Source of the DNA: an uncultured Legionellales bacterium
GTDB lineage: Bacteria; Pseudomonadota; Gammaproteobacteria; Eutrophobiales; Eutrophobiaceae
Assembly: GCA_913046215.1 (NCBI GenBank)
Contig: CAJWRJ010000004.1
Coordinates: 1 to 64,000, forward strand
DNA length: 64,000 bases
Direction: 5' to 3'
How positions within the stretch are numbered: position 1 is the first letter of the stretch; each line of letters starts with the position of its first letter. A program made the position numbers and the translations under genes. The notes under the pieces are model-generated. The model was given only the letters and a program-made list of their open reading frames with translations. It was not told the DNA's origin and ran no database searches. This document shows positions 1 to 8,942 of this stretch, piece after piece.

Positions 1-118
1 GGATATTTAATTGAGGGTCAGTAATGATTGTTGCGATTTCAATAATGAAATCATTATCTGTATTCAGACCAGTCATTTCTAAATCAACCCAGATTAGATT
101 TTTTTCTGATTGCGCCAT
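1..118 (-). CDS. orn: Oligoribonuclease, N-terminal part (truncated by window edge)
   Basis: The first 39 codons of a minus-strand gene that runs off the left edge. It begins [19 protein letters not shown], the hallmark N-terminus of Orn, the DEDDh 3'-5' exoribonuclease that degrades 2-5 nt RNA fragments and pGpG to nucleotides in the cytoplasm. The D and E of the VDLEMTG motif are the first two metal ligands. It is transcribed away from the M48 protease gene at 229. Only the start is visible, so integrity of the rest is unknown. Confidence 0.93.
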   Translation of the reverse strand, partial: MAQSEKNLIWVDLEMTGLNTDNDFIIEIATIITDPQLNI

Positions 119-228
119 TTTGTATCTACTTTTATTATTTAGATAATTATTTTAACCTTTATTTAGTTACGATGAACACGATAAATGACATACTATATAG
201 CTTAAATTAGTACAGGAGATGATCAAGC

Positions 229-1473
229 GTGAACCTTTTTACATATATATTCTTAATAAGCCTTTTTGCGGGTATTTTGGTCCAATGGCTGCTTGTCTAC
301 AAGCACTCCAGCTGCATCCTTAAAAATCGTAGTAATGTGCCAGATGCGTTCAGCGATAAAATTTCTATAGAAGCGCATCAAAAGGCGGCTGATTACACCA
401 GAGCTAAAGTCAAATTGGGACTAGTCGAGCTAATAGTGGGTTCTATCATCATTGTACTATGGACAATTGGTGGGGGGCTTGAATTGCTCGATAATTTGTG
501 GCGTGCATATGAAATGTCAGAAATCATCACGGGCACCATTATGATATTAAGTGTTTTCGCAATCATGGCGATTCTTGATTTACCGATATCTCTTTTTAAA
601 ATTTTCAAATTAGAGCAATCTTTTGGCTTTAATAAAATGACGACAAAAATATTTTTCCAAGATCTCTTGAAAAGTACGCTGATGGGTCTAGTGATAGGTA
701 CCCCCCTTATATTGCTTGTGCTATGGATAATGAAAAGTAGCGGTGACTATTGGTGGGTTTATGTTTGGCTTACTTGGTTAAGTTTTAGTTTATTAATGAT
801 GTGGGCGTATCCAGCATTCATAGCACCATTTTTTAATAAATTTAGAGAATTAGAAAATGATGAACTGAAAACACGCATCGAAAATTTACTTACAAGAAAC
901 GGATTTAAAAGTAATGGTATTTTTATAATGGATGGGTCAACAAGATCCACTCATGGAAACGCTTACTTTACTGGACTTGGTGCAAATAAAAGAATTGTAT
1001 TCTTTGATACACTGATTGATGAGCTAAGTTACGATGAAATTGAGGCGGTTCTCGCACATGAACTTGGTCATTTTAAATGTAACCATATTCGAAAGAGAAT
1101 ATTACTCTTAGCAATAATATTTTTTATTGGTCTAGGAATACTAGGCTGGCTGATCAACCAAGCATGGTTTTTTAATGGTTTAGGTGTTACTCAAGCATCG
1201 ACCTATATTGCATTATTATTATTTCTTATTGCATCACCTGCATTTACTTTCTTTCTTCAACCATTTTTCTCTTTTATCTCTCGTCAACACGAATTTGAAG
1301 CAGATGATTTCGCAGCTGGTCAGGCTCAAACAGAAAATTTAATCTCTGCACTTGTTAATCTGTATCGTGAAAATGCAAATACTTTAACACCGGATCCACT
1401 TTATTCGGCATTTCATGATTCTCATCCTCCGGCACCAATCAGAATCGAACATTTAAAAAATAAGTTTGCATGA
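229..1473 (+). CDS. M48-family membrane metalloprotease (Ste24/CAAX protease-like)
   Basis: A 414-residue integral-membrane zinc protease. The zinc motif HELGH lies at residues 277-281 and the downstream glutamate sits in EFEAD (355-359), the arrangement of peptidase family M48. Several hydrophobic segments flank the catalytic part, as in Ste24/CAAX prenyl protease 1 relatives; the bacterial substrate is unknown and is probably misfolded or membrane protein. The start is GTG at 229, chosen because AGGAG stands at 214-218 with a 10-nt gap and no early ATG is available. It lies divergently from orn, and its stop overlaps the cytochrome gene by 4 bp (ATGA), implying coupled translation. Confidence 0.88.
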   Translation: MNLFTYIFLISLFAGILVQWLLVYKHSSCILKNRSNVPDAFSDKISIEAHQKAADYTRAKVKLGLVELIVGSIIIVLWTIGGGLELLDNLWRAYEMSEIITGTIMILSVFAIMAILDLPISLFKIFKLEQSFGFNKMTTKIFFQDLLKSTLMGLVIGTPLILLVLWIMKSSGDYWWVYVWLTWLSFSLLMMWAYPAFIAPFFNKFRELENDELKTRIENLLTRNGFKSNGIFIMDGSTRSTHGNAYFTGLGANKRIVFFDTLIDELSYDEIEAVLAHELGHFKCNHIRKRILLLAIIFFIGLGILGWLINQAWFFNGLGVTQASTYIALLLFLIASPAFTFFLQPFFSFISRQHEFEADDFAAGQAQTENLISALVNLYRENANTLTPDPLYSAFHDSHPPAPIRIEHLKNKFA

Positions 1474-1763
1474 AAAAAATATTGAGACTATTTTTTTTAT
1501 ACATATTAAGCACTATTTTTATAATACCCTCGTATGCTGTTGACGTAGCTAACGGTAAGTTACTACATGATGAAAATTGTCTTCGTTGTCATAATGAATC
1601 AAAATATGTTCGTGAAAAGAGAATGGTTAACAATTTTAAACAACTTCATGAAAGAGTAGTGCAATGCGAAATAATGGCCGAACTGATGTGGTTCGACGAA
1701 GAAATTGAAGATGTGACTGCTTATCTCAACAACGAATTTTATAAATTTGATATGGAAAAATAA
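1470..1763 (+). CDS. Small periplasmic c-type cytochrome
   Basis: A 97-residue protein with an N-terminal signal peptide (hydrophobic to about residue 23, SYA-VD cleavage) and one heme-attachment motif CLRCH at residues 37-41. A methionine in the C-terminal helix (around MAELMWF) could be the axial ligand. The size fits a minimal mono-heme class I cytochrome of the green-sulfur/cytochrome c family. It overlaps the M48 gene by 4 bp, so the two are co-expressed. Its redox partner cannot be read from the context. Confidence 0.8.
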   Translation: MKKILRLFFLYILSTIFIIPSYAVDVANGKLLHDENCLRCHNESKYVREKRMVNNFKQLHERVVQCEIMAELMWFDEEIEDVTAYLNNEFYKFDMEK

Positions 1764-1769
1764 TAAGTA

Positions 1770-2363
1770 CTAGATCGTTTTTCTATCATCAAGAGCATGA
1801 ACAATTGTCATGCTATTTACAAACTCAAGTTCACCTCCCATTGGAACGCCATGTGCAATGCGTGTTACTTCTAGTCCATTCTTTTTTACCATCTCACTAA
1901 TAAAATGAGCTGTAGCCTCGCCCTCTACTGTCGTATTTGTGGCAAGTATTACCTCTTTTAATTCTTTATCATTTAATAAAGTTTCAAGCTGATTAAGTCC
2001 TATATCATCTGGACCAATTCCATCTAACGGTGACAAATGTCCAAGTAAAACAAAATAGACACCTCTAAAATTTGCTTCTTCAATTGCATCGACATCTGAC
2101 GGGCTTTCAACAACACAAATAATACTTTTATCCCTTTTTTTATCCAAACAAATATGACAAAGCTCGTTTTCTGTAAAATTTCTGCAACGTTTACAATTAC
2201 CAATCTTTTCCATGGCATCAGTCATAAGCAACGAAAGATGCTTAGCACCATCGCGATCACGTTGAAGTAAATAATGAGCAATTCGTTGAGCAGATTTTCT
2301 TCCGACGCCTGGCATGCATCGTAATGCCTCGACTAATTTTTCTAGTAAAGATTGCTCTATCAT
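1770..2363 (-). CDS. recR: Recombination mediator RecR
   Basis: A 197-residue protein matching the usual RecR length. An N-terminal helix-hairpin-helix (CMPGVGRKSAQR, residues 16-27) is followed by a four-cysteine zinc finger (C57, C60, C69, C72) and a Toprim domain (CVVESPSDVDAIEE). RecR works with RecO (and RecF) to load RecA on SSB-coated single-stranded DNA. It sits 14 bp downstream of ybaB and below dnaX, the conserved dnaX-ybaB-recR order of many proteobacteria. Confidence 0.97.
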   Translation of the reverse strand: MIEQSLLEKLVEALRCMPGVGRKSAQRIAHYLLQRDRDGAKHLSLLMTDAMEKIGNCKRCRNFTENELCHICLDKKRDKSIICVVESPSDVDAIEEANFRGVYFVLLGHLSPLDGIGPDDIGLNQLETLLNDKELKEVILATNTTVEGEATAHFISEMVKKNGLEVTRIAHGVPMGGELEFVNSMTIVHALDDRKTI

Positions 2364-2377
2364 AATTAATTAAATTA

Positions 2378-2701
2378 TTAAAAAGGAAGTTTCATGCCAG
2401 GAGGCAATCCCATTCCTTCGGTAATTTTTGACATTTTTTCCTTTGTTAATTCTTCAATGAGTCTATTTGCATCATTAATTGCAACAGTAATTAAATCTTC
2501 AACCACTTCTTTATCATCTTTCAATAACTCTGAGTCGATCTCAACTCGATTGACATGATGGTTCCCGCTCATCATTACTTTTATCATTCCTGCTCCTGAC
2601 TGACCAGTAACCTCTGATCCAGCGACTTCTTTTTTTACTTTTTCAATATTAGCCTGCATTTCTTGTGCCTGCTTCATTATATTACCAATACCGCCTTTCA
2701 T
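2378..2701 (-). CDS. ybaB: YbaB/EbfC nucleoid-associated protein
   Basis: A 107-residue protein typical of the YbaB/EbfC family: a glycine-rich start with [13 protein letters not shown], the central [12 protein letters not shown] strand, and a Met/Pro-rich tail. Family members are small dimeric DNA-binding proteins associated with the nucleoid. The gene lies between dnaX (30 bp upstream) and recR (14 bp downstream), its standard position, so the three probably share an mRNA. Confidence 0.95.
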   Translation of the reverse strand: MKGGIGNIMKQAQEMQANIEKVKKEVAGSEVTGQSGAGMIKVMMSGNHHVNRVEIDSELLKDDKEVVEDLITVAINDANRLIEELTKEKMSKITEGMGLPPGMKLPF

Positions 2702-2731
2702 ATTCTTACCTCATATATTTTATCGATACAT

Positions 2732-4312
2732 CTATTGGGGTCGTACTTTATCTATTGTTGCATCGAAAGTATCTTGTAAATTTTTTACTAGCGGATCATT
2801 TTTAACTGACTCTTTGGCAATATTTTTTGATTCTTTTTTGAGTCTTGTAGCGACATCAAATGGCGTTTCATGATTAGACTCTTCAATTGCAATAATAAGT
2901 TTTACCTTATTACCAAATCTTTTCTTTATAGCCTCTTCAAGCTTTTCGTTTAATTCTGGGGTTAACAAATTCTCAGAGTCTGGAGACAACAATAATTTAA
3001 CTTTTTCATTATCTTGAGATTGTAAAATACAATTTCGAGCCAGTACTTCAACGAAACCAACAAGTTCCATTTCATTTATAATGTCTTCCCATGTGCTATT
3101 TGGATCATCTCCATCAGACCCTTTGGATTGATCTTGAGAATTACTCTCAACAGGTTTCTCTTTATTAATTACATCAACATTCTTAGTTGTTTGAATTATT
3201 TGTTTTTTTTTAATTTCTAAATCGTTTCCTGAGGGATTAAATGCCAACATACGTATCATAATCATTTCTAGTCCAGTCTTTGGATCTGGTGATAAATAAA
3301 AATCTTTGCGTCCCATCATTCCAATCTGATAATAAAGCTGGGCCTCTTCTTTTGTCATGGCATTTGCAAACTCTAGTAGCGTTTCGTCGGTTTTTCTTAT
3401 ATGGCTTGAATCCTCAGGTAGAATTTGAAGTATGGCTATTTTGTGTAACGATCTTAATAATTCGGACAATAAATTATTGTAATCAGGATTTTTAGATGAA
3501 ATCTTTTCTATGACATCTAACATTGCATCTGGGTTTGAATTAACTAGAGACTGTAATAATCCATTTATATCCTCATTTTCTACCATGCCCATTAACGTAC
3601 GGACTTGATCTTCTTTTAATGCGCCATTACCAAAAGATATTGCCTGATCCAATAAACTCAGAGCATCTCTTACACTTCCGGCTGCACATATTGAAATTAG
3701 TTCTACTGATTTTTTGTCGTATTTTATATTTTCTGCAACAAGAATTTTTTCTATCTGTTCAATAATTTGTTCAACTGTTAAATGGTTTAAATTAAATTGC
3801 AAACAACGAGATAATATTGTGATAGGGACTTTTTTATGTTCTGTAGTTGCAAGTAAAAATTTTACATGCGGAGGAGGTTCCTCAAGAGTTTTTAACAATG
3901 CATTAAAACTATGCCCAGAAAACATGTGTATTTCGTCAATTAAATACACCTTATATCTTCCGCTTGTTGGTGCGTATTGGACATTCTCCATTAAATCTCT
4001 TGTTTCATCGACTTTTGAGCGTGAAGCTGCATCAACTTCAATTAAATCAATAAACCTTCCCTGATCAAGAGACGTGCACGCATTGCATTCACCGCATGGT
4101 TTTGAACTCACACCCTTCTCACAATTAAGACATTTTGCAAAAATTCTGGCTAAAGTAGTTTTACCTACTCCCCTTGTGCCAGTAAATAAATAAGCGTGAT
4201 GAAGACGATCTTGATCCAACGCATTAGATAGCGCTTTTAAAACATGCGATTGACCAACCATGTCATCAAAGATCTTTGGTCGCCATTTACGTGCTAATAC
4301 CTGATAACTCAT
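2732..4312 (-). CDS. dnaX: DNA polymerase III subunit tau/gamma
   Basis: A 526-residue clamp-loader ATPase. Walker A GTRGVGKT is at residues 45-52, a zinc module uses C64, C73, C76 and C79, and the DEIH Walker B box is at 126-129; domain III ends around residue 365. The C-terminal part (tau-specific, polymerase and helicase contact) is shorter and more charged than in Escherichia coli. A run of nine A residues encodes Lys368-370, right after domain III; see the separate entry. It heads the dnaX-ybaB-recR group, with the SRP RNA gene about 100 bp upstream on the same strand. Confidence 0.96.
   Translation of the reverse strand: MSYQVLARKWRPKIFDDMVGQSHVLKALSNALDQDRLHHAYLFTGTRGVGKTTLARIFAKCLNCEKGVSSKPCGECNACTSLDQGRFIDLIEVDAASRSKVDETRDLMENVQYAPTSGRYKVYLIDEIHMFSGHSFNALLKTLEEPPPHVKFLLATTEHKKVPITILSRCLQFNLNHLTVEQIIEQIEKILVAENIKYDKKSVELISICAAGSVRDALSLLDQAISFGNGALKEDQVRTLMGMVENEDINGLLQSLVNSNPDAMLDVIEKISSKNPDYNNLLSELLRSLHKIAILQILPEDSSHIRKTDETLLEFANAMTKEEAQLYYQIGMMGRKDFYLSPDPKTGLEMIMIRMLAFNPSGNDLEIKKKQIIQTTKNVDVINKEKPVESNSQDQSKGSDGDDPNSTWEDIINEMELVGFVEVLARNCILQSQDNEKVKLLLSPDSENLLTPELNEKLEEAIKKRFGNKVKLIIAIEESNHETPFDVATRLKKESKNIAKESVKNDPLVKNLQDTFDATIDKVRPQ
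3203..3211 (-). other. A9 tract in dnaX, candidate slippage site for a gamma-like product
   Basis: On the coding strand the tract reads ATT-AAAAAAAAA-CAA (Lys368-370). If RNA polymerase or the ribosome adds one A, the frame reads T-N-N-S-N-N then TAA (about 376 residues). If one A is lost it reads K-K-N-K then TAA (about 371 residues). Both end just after domain III. An A9 run in Thermus thermophilus dnaX is known to produce gamma by transcriptional slippage. Poly-A runs are common in AT-rich genes, so function is inference. Confidence 0.4.
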
Positions 4313-4409
4313 TATAATTTAATTTATCTTAAAAATTGTATTGTGGGTTCATCATAATACATGAGGAATTGTTCTCGGCAAATATTGCCAAAAAATCAAG
4401 TTATAAGGA

Positions 4410-4521
4410 GGTGGCCCGAACCGTTCTTACCCCGGCACACACGTCAACTGCTGCCGCTGCTCCCTCTCGGGCCTGACGGGATTCACAATATGGTGTTGCG
4501 AGGAGCCCAGCCCGAGCCACC
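4410..4521 (-). ncRNA. ffs: Signal recognition particle RNA (4.5S type)
   Basis: On the minus strand this stretch contains the conserved SRP apical loop GTCAGGCCCGAGAGGGAGCA (about 4456-4475), followed by the characteristic GTGTGTGCCGGGGTAAG. The ends pair (GGTGGC at the 5' side with GCCACC at the 3' side), giving a hairpin RNA of about 112 nt, as in gammaproteobacterial 4.5S RNA. It binds Ffh and targets nascent membrane proteins to FtsY. The exact ends are estimated from the terminal stem. Its position upstream of dnaX is also seen in other proteobacteria. Confidence 0.95.
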
Positions 4522-4573
4522 ATTTAATTCGATAATTTACTTATACAATACTTAAACTTCTATTTCCTTGAAT

Positions 4574-4610
4574 AAAAAAACCCGAAAGAAAATTAGCTTC
4601 CGGGTTTTTT
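4574..4610 (-). terminator. Rho-independent terminator of aceA
   Basis: An inverted repeat AAAACCCGGAAG / CTTTCGGGTTTT with a loop of about seven bases (TAATTTT on the minus strand), followed by a run of T. It lies about 20 bp past the aceA stop and before the SRP RNA gene on the same strand. The flanking A run makes it potentially bidirectional. Confidence 0.85.
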
Positions 4611-4631
4611 GGAAAAAAATGATAAAAGAGC

Positions 4632-5927
4632 TTATTTTGATGCTGTATCGTCAAACTGCTCTTCTTCTGTCGAACCAGTTAATGCTGTAACTGAAGACTT
4701 TCCTCCCTGTATAACAGTTGTTACATCATCAAAATAACCGGCACCAACTTCTTGTTGATGACTAGCGAACGTATAACCACGCTCTGATGCTGCAAATTCT
4801 GGTTCTTGTACTTTTTCAATATATGCTGTCATGCCACGACGTACATAATCATGGGTTAATTCAAACATGTTGTACCACATGTTATGAATACCGGCTAATG
4901 TAATAAACTGGTATTTATATCCCATTGCGCCAAGCTCTTTTTGAAATTTTGCAATGTCAGAGTCACTTAGATTCTTCTTCCAATTAAATGAAGGAGAACA
5001 ATTGTATGCTAGCAACTGATCGGGATATTCTTTTTTTATCGCCTCAGCGAATTTTTTAGCTTCATCCATATCTGGTACCGCTGTTTCACACCACAATAAA
5101 TCAGCATACGGAGCATACGCCAGACCACGTGAAATAGCCTGATCTATACCTGCTTTTGTTATATAAAATCCCTCAGAACTTCTTTCTCCGGTTATAAAGT
5201 CTTTATCGTATGGATCTACGTCAGAGGTTAATAATGCAGCAGCGTTTGCATCTGTTCTGGCAAGAACAATTGTTGGAACACCCATTGTATCAGCGGCTAA
5301 TCGTGCCGCAGTTAATTTTTGAACTGCCTCTTGTGACGGAACAAGTACCTTGCCGCCCATATGTCCGCATTTTTTTACTGATGCTAATTGATCTTCAAAA
5401 TGTACGCCGGAAGCACCCGCCTCAATCATGTTTTTCATTAATTCAAAAGCATTTAAAACACCGCCAAAGCCAGCTTCAGCATCGGCAACAATTGGTGCAA
5501 AAAAATCAACGTTACCACTACCTCTAGAACTTTGTATTTCATCTGCACGCTTAAATGCATTATTTATCCGAGTGACCATAGTAGGTACTGAATCTACTGC
5601 ATACAATGATTGATCTGGATACATTGTCTCGGACGTATTTCCGTCTGCGGCAACTTGCCAACCAGATAAGTAAATAGCTTTTATTCCACCCTTGACTTGC
5701 TGTACTGCCTGACCGCCTGTGACAGCGCCCAAACAATTAATATAATCTTCTTCATTAACAAGTTTCCACAGTTTCTCTGCCCCACGACGTGCCAAGGTGT
5801 GCTCTATCTGAACCGAACCACGAAGTCTCACAACATCAGCAGCAGTATAATCGCGTTTTACGCCCTTCCAGCGAGGATTTTCTGACCAATCTTGCTCGAG
5901 TTTTTTGATTTCACTGTCTTTGCTCAT
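4632..5927 (-). CDS. aceA: Isocitrate lyase
   Basis: A 431-residue enzyme, close to the E. coli length, that cleaves isocitrate to glyoxylate and succinate, the first glyoxylate-shunt step. The active-site signature [13 protein letters not shown] is at residues 185-197, with the metal-binding DAEAGFGG segment at 149-156. A strong ribosome site (GGAGGAAG) precedes the ATG. No malate synthase or isocitrate dehydrogenase kinase gene lies beside it, so the shunt genes are dispersed. An acetate permease pair is encoded about 8 kb away. Confidence 0.97.
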   Translation of the reverse strand: MSKDSEIKKLEQDWSENPRWKGVKRDYTAADVVRLRGSVQIEHTLARRGAEKLWKLVNEEDYINCLGAVTGGQAVQQVKGGIKAIYLSGWQVAADGNTSETMYPDQSLYAVDSVPTMVTRINNAFKRADEIQSSRGSGNVDFFAPIVADAEAGFGGVLNAFELMKNMIEAGASGVHFEDQLASVKKCGHMGGKVLVPSQEAVQKLTAARLAADTMGVPTIVLARTDANAAALLTSDVDPYDKDFITGERSSEGFYITKAGIDQAISRGLAYAPYADLLWCETAVPDMDEAKKFAEAIKKEYPDQLLAYNCSPSFNWKKNLSDSDIAKFQKELGAMGYKYQFITLAGIHNMWYNMFELTHDYVRRGMTAYIEKVQEPEFAASERGYTFASHQQEVGAGYFDDVTTVIQGGKSSVTALTGSTEEEQFDDTASK

Positions 5928-6277
5928 TACAAATACTTCCTCCGTATATTAATATTCTTATTATAATCAGCTAGTTATGTTATTAATTATTATTTTTTAA
6001 CCGACTCGATAATAAAAAGGCCGCATATCATGCCATTAGTTTGAATGTCTGTGAACTGTTCGTTCTAAATTTAATTGAAATATGGTGTAAAATTTTCTTA
6101 ATGATCCGCCCAAATTTCCAAAAAACACATAAATTACATACAAATAAAGCCTATTAGCAATTCTTTGTATCTTTGGTAATAATTATATGTATCTTACGGA
6201 TCTTGAATACATAATTATGTAAAATTTGAAAAAATAACTCGATAACATACATATAAAGTAGATTAAAATTAAAGATA
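5928..6277. promoter_or_regulatory. 350-bp AT-rich intergenic region between divergent aceA and clpS
   Basis: This is the only gap longer than 300 bp without a gene. It must hold the aceA (minus) and clpS (plus) promoters. On the minus strand a TATAAT hexamer occurs at 5960-5965, about 33 bp from the aceA ATG, without a convincing -35 box. Towards clpS there are only AT-rich near matches (TTGAAA at 6226-6231 with TACATA 16 bp on). A 14-bp perfect AT palindrome at 6208-6221 is not beyond chance. I see no open reading frame or structured RNA. Confidence 0.45.
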
Positions 6278-6598
6278 ATGTCAGAAAAACTTAACGAATA
6301 CAGTGACGCTGATTTAGCAATTAAAGAGGCTAAACCAAAGCTTAGACGTCCGCCACTCTACAAGGTTGTATTAATCAATGATGATTTTACACCAATGGAA
6401 TTTGTTGTTCATATTTTAGAATTTTTCTTTTCGATAAAAAAAGAAGATGCTACGCGTATCATGTTAGAAGTACATACAAGTGGTAAAGGGGTTTGCGGAC
6501 TATTTACACACGAAATTGCAGAAACCAAAGTTTCTCTTGTGAATGATTACTCGCGAGAAAACCAACACCCTCTTCTTTGTACCATGGAAAAAGCATAA
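6278..6598 (+). CDS. clpS: ATP-dependent Clp protease adaptor ClpS
   Basis: A 106-residue adaptor that delivers N-degron substrates (bulky N-terminal residues) to ClpAP. After a flexible N-terminal tail, the core has the family signature [13 protein letters not shown] (residues 32-44), covering the N-degron pocket, and the [10 protein letters not shown] segment with the ClpA-binding face. It lies 10 bp upstream of clpA, the standard pair, and is divergent from aceA. Confidence 0.96.
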   Translation: MSEKLNEYSDADLAIKEAKPKLRRPPLYKVVLINDDFTPMEFVVHILEFFFSIKKEDATRIMLEVHTSGKGVCGLFTHEIAETKVSLVNDYSRENQHPLLCTMEKA

Positions 6599-6608
6599 AA
6601 ATAAACAA

Positions 6609-8879
6609 ATGTTAAATAAAGAATTAGAGCAAACGCTAAATAATTTATTCACTGAAGCTAGAGAACAGCGTCATGAATTTATGACGATAGAGCACTTGCT
6701 GTTTGCATTATTAAATAATAACTCTGCTGCATCTGTTCTAAACGCATGTGGTGCTAATCTAAATAGCCTGCATGATAATTTGATCAAATTCATTCAAGAC
6801 AATTCCATTATTGTTGACAATATCGATGAACGAGATACTCAGCCAACAATTGGATTTCAGAGAGTCTTACAGCGTGCTGTTTTCAATGTTCAATCATCTG
6901 GTAAAGAAGAAGTAAGTGGAGCAAATGTTCTAGTAGCAATATTTGGTGAGCGTGATTCGCATGCGGTTTATTTCTTAAATCAACAAAATATCTCAAAATT
7001 AGATATAACAAATTATATTTCTCATGGCATTGCTAATATAGATAGTAAAGAGAATGATATGGATATAGATTTTGATGAAACGGAGATAGAGTCTAACCAA
7101 AATGATAAACCTGATAATTTGCTTAATAGTTTTGCTGTTAATCTCAATGAGAAAGCTATTGAAGGAAAAATAGATCCTTTAATTGGAAGGAAGGTTGAAG
7201 TTCAAAGAACAATCCAAGTTCTTTGTCGTCGAAGAAAAAATAATCCTTTATATGTTGGTGAAGCAGGAGTAGGTAAAACTGCAATTGCCGAAGGCCTAGC
7301 AAAACTAATTGTTGATGGGGAAGTGCCCGATGTTTTAATGGATAGTGTTATTTTCTCGCTTGATTTAAGTGCGCTACTCGCAGGCACAAAATACAGAGGG
7401 GATTTTGAAAAACGATTGAAAAATGTTATTGCAGAATTAAAAAAACAACCAAATCTGATTTTATTTATTGATGAGATACATACCATTATAGGAGCTGGTG
7501 CAGCATCTGGTGGTGTGATGGATGCTTCAAATATAATTAAACCTGTTCTTGCTTCTGGCGAATTAAAATGCATTGGATCGACGACATATCAGGAATACAG
7601 AGGCATTTTCGAGAAAGATCATGCTTTAACAAGACGATTCCAAAAAATTGACGTTTCTGAACCTACAATCGATGAAACTATTAAAATTCTTGAAGGATTA
7701 AAACAAAAATTTGAGGAACATCATAAAATAAAATATACACGCCAAGCACTAAAAACTGCCGTTGAGCTTACAGAACGTTATATAAATGACAGACAATTGC
7801 CAGATAAAGCTATTGATGTTATCGATGAGGCAGGTGCAGCGCAAAAATTACTTCCTGAATCTAAAAGAAAAAAAACTATAGGCGTAAATGATATTGAAAA
7901 TATTGTTGCAAAAATTGCACGTATACCGGCAAAAACAGTTACCAGCAGTGATAAAGATACAATTAAGAATCTTGAACGTAATTTAAAAATGGTTGTTTTT
8001 GGTCAAGATGAGGCAATCGATATGCTTAGTAATACTATAAAAATGTCTCGCTCAGGATTAGCTAGTACACAAAAACCAATTGGAAATTTTCTATTTGCTG
8101 GACCTACAGGTGTAGGAAAAACTGAGGTTACAAAACAACTTGCGATGCATTTAGGTATAGAATTGGTTCGTTTTGATATGTCTGAATATATGGAAAGACA
8201 CACAGTATCAAGATTGATTGGTGCACCACCAGGATATGTCGGGTTTGATCAAGGCGGTCTCCTTACTGATGCAATTAATAAAAAGCCACATTGTGTATTA
8301 TTACTCGATGAAATAGAGAAGGCTAATCCTGATATTTTCAATTTAATGCTTCAAATATTTGATCATGGCACACTAACTGATGCTAACGGTCGTAAAACTG
8401 ATTTTCGTAATGTGATCATAGTTATGACAACAAATGCAGGTGCTGAAAGAATTAGCAGAGCGTCGGTCGGCTTTACATCGCAAGATCATACAAGTGACGC
8501 TGCTGAAAGCATTAAAAAGTTTTTTAATCCTGAGTTTCGTAATCGACTTGATGCAATCATTCATTTCAACCCACTTGATAAAAAAACTATTTCTAATGTA
8601 GTTGATAAATTCATTATTGAACTTGAAGCTCAACTTGAGGACAAAAAAGTAACGATTGAAATTACAGAAAATGCTCGTGAATGGTTGGCTAACAAAGGTT
8701 ATGACAGAATAATGGGTGCTAGACCGATGTCGCGTTTAATTCAAAAAAATATCAAACGTCCGCTTGCAGAGGAACTTTTATTTGGAAAACTCATGAATGG
8801 TGGGCATGTTTTAGCATCAGTAGAAAACGATTCAATCAAAGTAGAAGTAATGGAAAAAGAACTGGAGCACTCTTCATAG
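6609..8879 (+). CDS. clpA: ATP-dependent Clp protease ATP-binding subunit ClpA
   Basis: A 756-residue AAA+ unfoldase that feeds substrates to ClpP. The N-domain starts MLNKELEQTL and continues EHLLFALL; Walker A motifs are at 217-224 (GEAGVGKT) and 498-505 (GPTGVGKT). The reading frame is open further upstream into clpS, but the ATG at 6609 aligns exactly with the E. coli ClpA N-terminus, so I place the start there. There is no clear ribosome site, consistent with coupling to clpS 10 bp before. No clpP is present in the window. Confidence 0.96.
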   Translation: MLNKELEQTLNNLFTEAREQRHEFMTIEHLLFALLNNNSAASVLNACGANLNSLHDNLIKFIQDNSIIVDNIDERDTQPTIGFQRVLQRAVFNVQSSGKEEVSGANVLVAIFGERDSHAVYFLNQQNISKLDITNYISHGIANIDSKENDMDIDFDETEIESNQNDKPDNLLNSFAVNLNEKAIEGKIDPLIGRKVEVQRTIQVLCRRRKNNPLYVGEAGVGKTAIAEGLAKLIVDGEVPDVLMDSVIFSLDLSALLAGTKYRGDFEKRLKNVIAELKKQPNLILFIDEIHTIIGAGAASGGVMDASNIIKPVLASGELKCIGSTTYQEYRGIFEKDHALTRRFQKIDVSEPTIDETIKILEGLKQKFEEHHKIKYTRQALKTAVELTERYINDRQLPDKAIDVIDEAGAAQKLLPESKRKKTIGVNDIENIVAKIARIPAKTVTSSDKDTIKNLERNLKMVVFGQDEAIDMLSNTIKMSRSGLASTQKPIGNFLFAGPTGVGKTEVTKQLAMHLGIELVRFDMSEYMERHTVSRLIGAPPGYVGFDQGGLLTDAINKKPHCVLLLDEIEKANPDIFNLMLQIFDHGTLTDANGRKTDFRNVIIVMTTNAGAERISRASVGFTSQDHTSDAAESIKKFFNPEFRNRLDAIIHFNPLDKKTISNVVDKFIIELEAQLEDKKVTIEITENAREWLANKGYDRIMGARPMSRLIQKNIKRPLAEELLFGKLMNGGHVLASVENDSIKVEVMEKELEHSS

Positions 8880-8942
8880 ATAATCAAATCCTACTAGATA
8901 GCTACTGGGTTCCAGTATATATAATAAATTCACGAAATTATT

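Noticed and set aside
3714-4064. 116-codon frame antisense to dnaX
   Set aside because: It lies wholly within the well-supported dnaX coding region, shows no recognisable motif and has no ribosome site; it is a shadow.
4361-4555. 64-codon frame over the SRP RNA
   Set aside because: The interval is explained by the 4.5S RNA on the other strand; the translated frame is accidental.
6208-6221. 14-bp perfect palindrome TACATAATTATGTA upstream of clpS
   Set aside because: At this base composition several AT-only 14-bp palindromes are expected in 64 kb, so it is not evidence of an operator by itself.
7202-7573. 123-codon frame antisense to clpA
   Set aside because: It covers the first ATPase domain of clpA and its sequence is a by-product of that conserved gene.
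8900-8925. ACTGG-GTT-CCAGT hairpin after clpA as a terminator
   Set aside because: A five-pair stem with no T tract after it is too weak to call.
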